From positions 558,001 through 622,000 of the forward strand of contig NZ_LMHA01000002.1 in assembly GCF_001427635.1 (NCBI RefSeq): 64,000 nucleotides of DNA, in the 5' to 3' direction. The number at the start of each line of letters is the position of its first letter. Within the stretch, counting starts at the first letter, position 1. The translations under genes were made by a program, and so were the position numbers. This document shows, piece by piece, positions 58,260-64,000 of the stretch. The notes under the pieces were generated by a model, which was not told the DNA's origin, made no database searches, and worked only from the letters and a program-made list of their open reading frames with translations. Source of the DNA: Pseudoxanthomonas sp. Root65. Lineage in GTDB: Bacteria; Pseudomonadota; Gammaproteobacteria; Xanthomonadales; Xanthomonadaceae.

Positions 58260-59078
58260 CTACGGAAGCGGGAGTACGTCGGGTCGGCGATCGGCTGCGT
58301 CGGCATCGGCCTCGCGCAGCTCCGCCAGCAACGCGCGCGGTGTGTTGCCGGCGATGGCGTGGAACTCGGCGATCAGGTGGGCCTGGTCGTAGTAGCCGGT
58401 GTCGGCGGCGATGGCGGACCAGTTGACCGTGTCGGTGGATTGCGCGACGCGCACCGCCTGCGCGAAGCGCTTCAGGCGTGCATAGGTCTTGGGGCTGAGG
58501 CCGAGTGTGTCGTGCAGCACGCGGCGCAGGTGGCGCTCGCTGATACCCAACTCGCGCACGACCTGGCTGAGGCTGGCGACCTGCAGCCGATCCAGCGCCG
58601 CGGGGAGGAACGCCGGTGCCACATCGAGCGTAGGCTGCCGCGCCGCACGCGCCGACACTGCCGCTTCCAGCATCGCGCCGGCGGCCTGCGTATCGGCGGC
58701 ATCGGCCAGTTGTTCGCGCAGGCGGTGGACGGCGGCCGGTCCCCACAAGGCGTCCAGCGGCACCGGCGTGCTTGGCAACTCGGTGGCGGAGATGCTCAGG
58801 GCGGCTTCGTAGGTGCCGGGTCGCAGGCGCGCGAGCACCGCGCGCTGTCCGCCACGGATGAACTTGCGCTGCACCTGGGTGCGGGGCCCCACCGCATGCA
58901 CGTCGACGCCGTCGGGCAGGGTCGGGCCGAAGCGCACGACGATCTGCGCTTCCACCTGCGGGATGGCGACGCGCTGCCGGTCGCGCGGGTACTCGCTTAC
59001 CGTCCACGCGACGACCGGACGCGGGGCGGCATCGATAGCGGCAGGGGTCACGGGGGAGCGGGGGAGGACAGACGGCAT
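58260..59078 (-). CDS. AraC-family transcriptional regulator
   Basis: A 272-residue AraC/XylS regulator. The C-terminal DNA-binding domain (about 165-260) has two helix-turn-helix units: LSQVVRELGISERHLRRVLH and NWSAIAADTGYYDQAHLIAE followed by FHAIAGNTPRALL. The N-terminal half (about 20-150) is beta-rich and should bind an effector; AVGPRTQVQRKFIRGGQ is part of it. I chose the ATG at 59078 (MPSVLPRSPV); a GTG at 59051 is possible. It is divergent from the NAD(P)-binding epimerase-like gene, which is the likely target. Confidence 0.85.
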   Translation of the reverse strand: MPSVLPRSPVTPAAIDAAPRPVVAWTVSEYPRDRQRVAIPQVEAQIVVRFGPTLPDGVDVHAVGPRTQVQRKFIRGGQRAVLARLRPGTYEAALSISATELPSTPVPLDALWGPAAVHRLREQLADAADTQAAGAMLEAAVSARAARQPTLDVAPAFLPAALDRLQVASLSQVVRELGISERHLRRVLHDTLGLSPKTYARLKRFAQAVRVAQSTDTVNWSAIAADTGYYDQAHLIAEFHAIAGNTPRALLAELREADADAADRRPDVLPLP

Positions 59079-59174
59079 GCGGCATTGTGATGGCCGCGTC
59101 CGGCGGGCCGCAACCCGCATGCGATGGCCGATTTTTCCAATGCGCGGCGATGTCCGCCGATTATCGTGGCCCGC

Positions 59175-60011
59175 ATGAACAAGAACATACTGATCACCGG
59201 CGCGACCGGAAAAGTGGGAAGCAGGCTTGCGAAGCGGTTGGTGCAGCAGGGTCACACCGTGCGTGCCCTGGTGCGCGACGCTGCACGTGCAACCGGATTG
59301 TCCGATCACGGCATCCAGCTCGTCGTCGGCGACCTGATGCAGCCAGCGTCGCTGCCGGCGGCCGTGCAGGGCGTGGAGGCGGTGGTGCATTGCGCGGCGT
59401 TCTTCCGCGGCGCCACGCCGGAAGAAGCGCATGCGGTGAACAACCTGGGCACGCAGCATCTGGCGCAGGCCGCCCGCGATGCCGGCGTGCGGCGTTTCGT
59501 GTTCACCAGCACAGGTCTGGTCTATGGCCCGAACGGCGGTGTCCCCGCGCATGAGGACGATGCGTGCGCGCCGCGGGATGCCTACCCACGGAGCAAGCTC
59601 GCTGCCGAGCGCATGCTGCTGGATATCGACGGCCTGGATGCGCGCATCCTGCGCCTGCCGTTCGTCTACGGCGACGGCGACCCGCATATCGCGGAGGCGG
59701 TGCCGTTCATGCGTACGTTCCCGCCGACGCAGCGCATGTCGCTCGGCCACCATGCGGATGTGGCGCAGGCGGTGAGCCGCCTGCTCGCGGCGCCATCACC
59801 TGCGCATCGCGTCTACAACGTGGCCGATGATGAAGCGCCCGACCTTGCCACGCTGTTCGCGTCGGTCGGTCATCCGCCGCCGGATGGCAGCGATCCCGAA
59901 CGCGCACAGGCCTTCGCAGCGGTGATGGACACGCAGCGCATCCGCGATGAGCTGGGGTTCAAGCCGGTGTTCCCGAGGCTGGCCGATGCGGTGGAGGCGG
60001 GGCAGGCGTGA
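59175..60011 (+). CDS. NAD-dependent epimerase/dehydratase family protein
   Basis: A 278-residue extended SDR. The nucleotide motif is ILITGATGKVGSRLAKRL, VVHCAAFFRGATPEEAHAVN follows as the fourth strand region, and the catalytic set is FTSTGLVYGP (Ser/Thr) and DAYPRSKLAAERML (Tyr-x3-Lys). Short C-terminal extension compared with sugar epimerases suggests an atypical SDR acting on a small carbonyl substrate. The ATG at 59175 gives MNKNILITGATG. The upstream divergent AraC gene probably controls it. Substrate unknown. Confidence 0.87.
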   Translation: MNKNILITGATGKVGSRLAKRLVQQGHTVRALVRDAARATGLSDHGIQLVVGDLMQPASLPAAVQGVEAVVHCAAFFRGATPEEAHAVNNLGTQHLAQAARDAGVRRFVFTSTGLVYGPNGGVPAHEDDACAPRDAYPRSKLAAERMLLDIDGLDARILRLPFVYGDGDPHIAEAVPFMRTFPPTQRMSLGHHADVAQAVSRLLAAPSPAHRVYNVADDEAPDLATLFASVGHPPPDGSDPERAQAFAAVMDTQRIRDELGFKPVFPRLADAVEAGQA

Positions 60012-60038
60012 TGCCGTCGCGCGGCCAGCGGCGCGCGA

Positions 60039-60893
60039 TCAATCCTCGTCCTGCGCCTCGCGGCCCTGCTGACGGATCAGCGCCAGCTCGCGCGCGTCGT
60101 TGATCGCATCGCGCACGCCATCGAGGTCGACGCTGCGTTCGTCGGGCGTGAACTTGCCGGTCAGTGGGGTGTCGGGCAACAGCGTGCCGGCTTCGAACAG
60201 CACCCACATTTCTTCGCCGTACCAGGTATCGAGCAGGTCCGGCGCCCAGCGGCCCAGCGTGGCGGTCAGGTTGTTGACGTCGCGCAGCAGCATGGTGCGC
60301 GCGGCGTTGTTGCCGGCGGCGCTGACCACCTGCGGGAAGTCGATCACCACCGGGCCGTCGGGACCGACCAGCACGTTGTACGCCGACAGGTCGCCGTGGA
60401 TCAGGCCGCAGCAGAGCATGCGCACCACCTGCCGCACCAGGATGGCGTGGTAGTCGCGGGCCTGTTCGGGCGTCAGTTCCACCTCGCCCAGGCGGGGCGC
60501 GGAGAAGCCCTCGGCGTCGGTGACCAGTTCCATCACCAGCACGCCATGGAAGAAGCCGTACGGCTCCGGCACGCGCACGCCGGCTTCGCGCAGCTGGTAC
60601 AGCGCATCGACCTCGGCATTCTTCCACTCGGCTTCCTGCTGCTTGCGGCCGTAGCGGCTGCCGGTGGCGACCGCGCGCGCCTCGCGGCTGCCGCGCGACT
60701 TGCGGCCTTCCTGGTACTGCGCGCGCTTCTGGAAACTGCGCTGCGCCATGTCCTTGTAGACCTTGGCGCAGCGCACGTCGTCGCCGGACCGCACCACGTA
60801 CACGGCCGCTTCCTTGCCGCTCTTGAGCGGGCGCAGCACCTCGTCGATGACGCCTTCGTCGATCAGCATCAGCAGGCTGGCAGGGGTCTTCAC
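60039..60893 (-). CDS. RIO1-family serine/threonine kinase
   Basis: A 284-residue bacterial RIO1-type kinase. The glycine-poor nucleotide loop is LKSGKEAAVYVVRSG with the ATP-binding lysine in CAKVYKDMAQRSF; the catalytic loop is GLIHGDLSAYNVLV (Asp and Asn), and the metal-binding aspartate is in VVIDFPQVV. In archaea and eukaryotes RIO kinases act in ribosome maturation; bacterial members are little studied. A GTG start at 60893 with AAGGA four bases before it is preferred to a codon 90 bases upstream that adds a basic, arginine-rich stretch unlike the family. Convergent with the epimerase gene 27 bases away. Confidence 0.9.
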   Translation of the reverse strand: MKTPASLLMLIDEGVIDEVLRPLKSGKEAAVYVVRSGDDVRCAKVYKDMAQRSFQKRAQYQEGRKSRGSREARAVATGSRYGRKQQEAEWKNAEVDALYQLREAGVRVPEPYGFFHGVLVMELVTDAEGFSAPRLGEVELTPEQARDYHAILVRQVVRMLCCGLIHGDLSAYNVLVGPDGPVVIDFPQVVSAAGNNAARTMLLRDVNNLTATLGRWAPDLLDTWYGEEMWVLFEAGTLLPDTPLTGKFTPDERSVDLDGVRDAINDARELALIRQQGREAQDED

Positions 60894-61131
60894 GGCGTCC
60901 TTGTGTGAGCGGGTTCGCGGCGGGCGCACGCGACAGGCGCGCAGTGTGACCCAAAGCGGCGCGTCGTGCAGGCGCGGGGACACAAAGCGTGACGTCGTCT
61001 CGCCGCCGGGTCAGCGAGCGCGCACGGGACAACGGGCAGGGCATGCCGGTGTTCGTCGGCGGAAGGGTGGCATGGAGGGAAGCGCCTCGTGTCCGGCCTG
61101 CGGGCACGTCGACGCTGCGGGAAAAGACGCC

Positions 61132-62052
61132 TCACAACGCGGCGATGCCGTCGCGCTTCTCCACCAGGAAATCGATCAGCGCGCGCACCTTCGCCGGCAT
61201 GTGCTCTCGCGACGGGGCATACAGGTAGAAGCCGGCATGGCGATGCGTCCATGCGGCCAGGACGCGCACCAGACGGCCGTCGGCGAGGGGCGCGCGGATC
61301 GCCAGGTCGACCACCTGCATCAGGCCCAGGCCCTGCAGCGCCGCGCGGATCATGCTGCCGTCGTCATTGGTGACCAGGCTGCCGGCGACAGAGCGGGTGA
61401 ACGGCCGGCCGGGTTCTGCCGGATCACTGAACTCCCAGTCGTGCAGGGTACCGCTGCCGACGAAGCGGTAGTTCAGGCAGTTGTGGTGCACCAGGTCAGA
61501 AGGTGTCGGCGGCACCCCGTGGCGCGCCAGGTAGTCCGGTGACGCGGCCACCGCCATCGACAGCGGCGGACTGACCGGCACGGCCACCATGTGCTCGGCC
61601 AGGGTCTGGCCGAGCCGGATACCGGCATCGCACCCGTCCGCGATGATGTTCGACATGCCATCGGCCATCACCAGCTCCAGCGTGATCGCCGGATACCGTG
61701 CGTGGAACTCCCGCAGGTGCGGTTCGATCAGTCCCTTCGCCGCAAGTCGCGAGGTGTTGATCCGCAGCAGGCCTGAGGGCGCCGCGTCCGCATCGTCCAC
61801 CGTGTCGACCGCACGCGTGATCTGTCCCAGCGCGGGGCGCAGCGTGTCGTACAGGCGCTGGCCCGCTTCCGTCAGCGACATGTGCCGGGTGGTGCGGTAG
61901 AGCAGGCGTACGCCCAGCTCGCGCTCCAGCGACTTGAGGCTTTGCGACAGCGCCGCGGGAGACACCCCCATGGCCTGTGCCGCGCGCGAGAAGCTGCCGT
62001 GCTCGGTGACCAGCGCGAACCAGGCCAGGGCGGGAAGGAGGGAAGGATTCAT
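61132..62052 (-). CDS. LysR-family transcriptional regulator
   Basis: A 306-residue LysR regulator. The N-terminal winged helix is GSFSRAAQAMGVSPAALSQS and RELGVRLLYRTTRHMSLTEA; the effector domain from about residue 90 includes GLLRINTSRLAAKGLIEPHL and DAGIRLGQTLAEHMVAVPV. It belongs to the CrgA/PA2206-like group that often regulates a divergent oxidoreductase. The start at 62052 is 147 bases from the divergent Gal80-like gene, which with the following SDR is its probable target. Inducer unknown. Confidence 0.9.
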   Translation of the reverse strand: MNPSLLPALAWFALVTEHGSFSRAAQAMGVSPAALSQSLKSLERELGVRLLYRTTRHMSLTEAGQRLYDTLRPALGQITRAVDTVDDADAAPSGLLRINTSRLAAKGLIEPHLREFHARYPAITLELVMADGMSNIIADGCDAGIRLGQTLAEHMVAVPVSPPLSMAVAASPDYLARHGVPPTPSDLVHHNCLNYRFVGSGTLHDWEFSDPAEPGRPFTRSVAGSLVTNDDGSMIRAALQGLGLMQVVDLAIRAPLADGRLVRVLAAWTHRHAGFYLYAPSREHMPAKVRALIDFLVEKRDGIAAL

Positions 62053-62199
62053 GTCGGCATCTTAAACCTCTGCTTACAACTCTCGTCTGATTTTTGGGAT
62101 TTTTCTGAGGGAATCCCCCTCGTAACGTGTCGCTTCGTCGGGCAGGCCATGCCTCCCGCCCACTCCTGATCTCCCCAAGCCATGCCAGGACACTCCCCC

Positions 62200-63300
62200 A
62201 TGTCGAACCGACCTCTCCGCGTCGGCATCATCGGTGCCGATGCACAGGCCAGCTGGGCCGGCGCTTCCCATGTTCCCGCGCTTGCGGCACAGCCGTCGCT
62301 GGTGCTCGCTGCCGTCGCCACCCGTCGCGACGCCAGCGCGCAGGCTGCCGCCGCCGCCTTCGGCGCCGAGCGGGCCTATGGCGATCCGCTGGCGCTGATC
62401 GCCGACGACAGCATCGACGTGGTCACCGTCGCGGTGAAGGTGCCGGACCACCATGCGCTGGTGATGGCCGCCCTGGCGGCGAACAAGGCCGTCTACTGCG
62501 AAGCCCCGCTGGGCGCCACGCTGCAGGAAACCGATGCGATGGCCGCCGCCGCGGCGGGACGGCACACCGCCATCGGCCTGCAGGGCCGCCACAACCCCTC
62601 GGTGCGGCGCGCGATCGCGTTGATCGCGTCCGGCGCGATCGGGCACGTGCTGTCGGCGCAGGTGCGGGCCACGACCTTCGGCTTCGGGCCGACCACGCTC
62701 AGCCGTTACGACTACTTCAACAAGCGCGCGTCGGGCGCCAGCTTCCTGACGATCACCGTCGCGCATGTGCTGGACATCATCGAGGCACTGCTGGGCGGGA
62801 TCGTCGAGGTCGATGCGCGGACCCGGACGGTGTGGCCGCAGATCGCGGTCGTCGATACCGGTGCGGCCTCGGCCCGCGAGATTCCCGACCATGTCGACCT
62901 GATCGCCGCGACCGCGCGGGACGCATCGGTGTCCGTGCAGGTGCTGGCGGGCGTCGAACACGATCCGCACTTCGTCATCGAGGTGCGGGGCTCGGCGGGT
63001 TCGCTGCGACTGAGCGGCCATCACCCGGCCGGCGCGCAGGTCGGCGACCTGGCGCTGACGGCCAGCGTGCCCTTCGACAGGCCGGATGCGCCCGTCGCCG
63101 ACGGCGTGGGTCCGACCGCCGCGGCCTTCTGGAATGGCGCGGCCATCAACGTCGGCGAGGTCTACGCCAGTCTTGCGCGCGATATCGCAGCGGGCACGTT
63201 CCACACCCCCGGCTTCGCGCACGCCGCGCACAACCGCCGCCTGATCGCCGCCGTGGAGCGAGCGGCGGATACCGGCATGCGGCAGCGGGTGTACGCATGA
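62200..63300 (+). CDS. Gfo/Idh/MocA (Gal80-like) oxidoreductase
   Basis: A 366-residue NAD(P)-binding oxidoreductase. The Rossmann motif is VGIIGADAQASWAGASHVPA, the second strand VLAAVATRRDASAQAAA, and VTVAVKVPDHHALVMAAL and YCEAPLGATLQETDAM are the usual Gfo/Idh segments (EAPLG replacing the EKPxA lysine site). The C-terminal domain, with YFNKRASGASFLTITVAHV, resembles Gal80-type proteins. Loss of the EKP lysine suggests it may not be a normal dehydrogenase. The ATG at 62200 has AGGA nine bases upstream and is preferred to the one at 62182. Followed 28 bases on by a Tat-exported SDR. Confidence 0.85.
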   Translation: MSNRPLRVGIIGADAQASWAGASHVPALAAQPSLVLAAVATRRDASAQAAAAAFGAERAYGDPLALIADDSIDVVTVAVKVPDHHALVMAALAANKAVYCEAPLGATLQETDAMAAAAAGRHTAIGLQGRHNPSVRRAIALIASGAIGHVLSAQVRATTFGFGPTTLSRYDYFNKRASGASFLTITVAHVLDIIEALLGGIVEVDARTRTVWPQIAVVDTGAASAREIPDHVDLIAATARDASVSVQVLAGVEHDPHFVIEVRGSAGSLRLSGHHPAGAQVGDLALTASVPFDRPDAPVADGVGPTAAAFWNGAAINVGEVYASLARDIAAGTFHTPGFAHAAHNRRLIAAVERAADTGMRQRVYA

Positions 63301-63328
63301 TCCTTTCCCACCAGACCCGGAGAATCCC

Positions 63329-64000
63329 GTGAACGACAGGACACCTTTCGACAGCACCCGGCGCGACGTTGTGATGGGCATGGCGGCCGGGGTTGCCGCG
63401 CTCACCGTCGCGGCCAGCGACAGGGCCACCGCCGCGACGCCCGGCCGCAGCCGTACTCCGGCCGGTAGCGCACCGTCGCAAGACCTGCGCGGCAGGCGAG
63501 CGCTGGTCACGGGTGCGTCGCGCGGCATCGGCGCCGGTATCGCGCTGGCCCTGGCCGAACGCGGAGCCGATGTGGCGATCACCTATCTCAACTCGGCGGA
63601 CGCAGCGGCGTCGGTCGTGCGGAGTATCCAGGCGACGGGCAGGCGCGGTGTCGCGATCCGCGCGGACAGTGCGGATCCGGCGGCGATCCGGCGCTCGATC
63701 GACGAGACCGTGAGCGGCATCGGCGGACTGGATATCCTGGTGAACAACGTTGGCATATCCCGCGACGGCCAGTTCGCGCAGATGCGCCTGGAGGACATCG
63801 ATGCGCTGCTGCACGTGAACGCGCGTGCGGCGGTGCTCGCTTCGCAGGCCGCGCTGCCGCATCTGCCGGCCGGCGGCCGCATCATCACCATCGGGTCCTG
63901 CGTGGCGGAGCGTGTGCCGTTCCCCGGCCTGACCGTCTATTCGATGACCAAGTCGGCGATGCTGGCGTTGACGCGTGGCCTTGCACGCGACCTGGGCCCG
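63329..64000 (+). CDS. Tat-exported short-chain dehydrogenase, 3'-truncated by window
   Basis: The frame from GTG 63329 (GGAGA six bases before it) is open to the window end, 224 codons. Residues about 1-38 form a twin-arginine signal (STRRDVVMGMAAGVAALTVA), and the SDR domain follows: ALVTGASRGIGAGIALALAE, ILVNNVGISRDG (NNxG) and the catalytic ITIGSCVAERVPFPG (Ser) and VYSMTKSAMLAL (Tyr-x3-Lys). An SDR exported with its cofactor through Tat is uncommon. It is presumably cotranscribed with the Gal80-like gene and regulated by the LysR gene. The C-terminal tail is outside the window. Confidence 0.88.
   Translation, partial: MNDRTPFDSTRRDVVMGMAAGVAALTVAASDRATAATPGRSRTPAGSAPSQDLRGRRALVTGASRGIGAGIALALAERGADVAITYLNSADAAASVVRSIQATGRRGVAIRADSADPAAIRRSIDETVSGIGGLDILVNNVGISRDGQFAQMRLEDIDALLHVNARAAVLASQAALPHLPAGGRIITIGSCVAERVPFPGLTVYSMTKSAMLALTRGLARDLGP

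Overview
The window is high-G+C DNA, largely packed with short-spaced or overlapping genes, and reads as chromosome of a gammaproteobacterium of the Xanthomonadaceae (Lysobacterales). The clues are the hisGDCBHAFI operon with a long-form HisG and bifunctional HisB and HisIE, an mtnBDC methionine-salvage cluster, a fused isobutyryl-CoA mutase, and several families of intergenic palindromic repeats typical of Xanthomonas, Stenotrophomonas and Pseudoxanthomonas. A Pseudoxanthomonas-like or Stenotrophomonas-like genus is my best guess; this is inference from sequence familiarity, not a search.

Layout. 1-6922: histidine operon, every junction overlapping by 4-11 bases. 6923-11260: secreted metallophosphoesterase, YdeI-like protein, a four-copy tandem array of about 220 bp, a JmjC/cupin-like oxygenase. 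11394-14430 (minus): methionine salvage (mtnB, mtnD, mtnC) plus a DMT exporter, with a HiPIP gene divergent from it. 14953-17949 (minus): two related APC permeases. 18135-21537: Nudix protein, serA, and a divergent FAD-linked 2-hydroxyacid dehydrogenase that probably recycles a SerA by-product. 21626-28131: DUF2388/DUF4105 pair, EfpL (YeiP-type EF-P), a type-II 3-hydroxyacyl-CoA dehydrogenase-like SDR, and a PAS-GGDEF-EAL protein. 28128-43113: leucine/branched-chain degradation genes (HMG-CoA lyase, LiuD, LiuC, LiuB, a thiolase, isovaleryl-CoA dehydrogenase, leucine dehydrogenase) interrupted by a Fur-type feoAB operon, a bactofilin and two alanine-rich lipoproteins. 43302-48634: a TetR regulator with two candidate operators, an alpha/beta hydrolase, and IcmF. 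48686-55091: a Pvc16-like protein, repeats, a TonB-like membrane protein, an A+T-rich two-gene island (small ORF plus SIR2-STAND protein), a gene remnant, more repeats and a secreted protein. 55140-64000: a 21-bp repeat array, an SdpR/SdpI-like pair, a secreted amidohydrolase, lipoprotein, AraC and LysR regulators, an epimerase, a RIO1 kinase, a Gal80-like oxidoreductase and a Tat-exported SDR cut by the window end.

The most exciting item is 50728-53322: a lone A+T-rich gene encoding an N-terminal SIR2-type NADase-like domain, a STAND P-loop ATPase and a helical C-terminal repeat region, preceded nine bases upstream by a 41-codon ORF. The architecture is that of NAD-depleting anti-phage sensors (Avs5-like), and the base composition points to recent transfer. 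A second unusual theme is repeat DNA: a REP palindrome and two oppositely oriented GGGATTCG-type repeats sit in frame inside icmF, and a 21-bp palindromic array at 55279-55588 is open in several frames with a heptad period.
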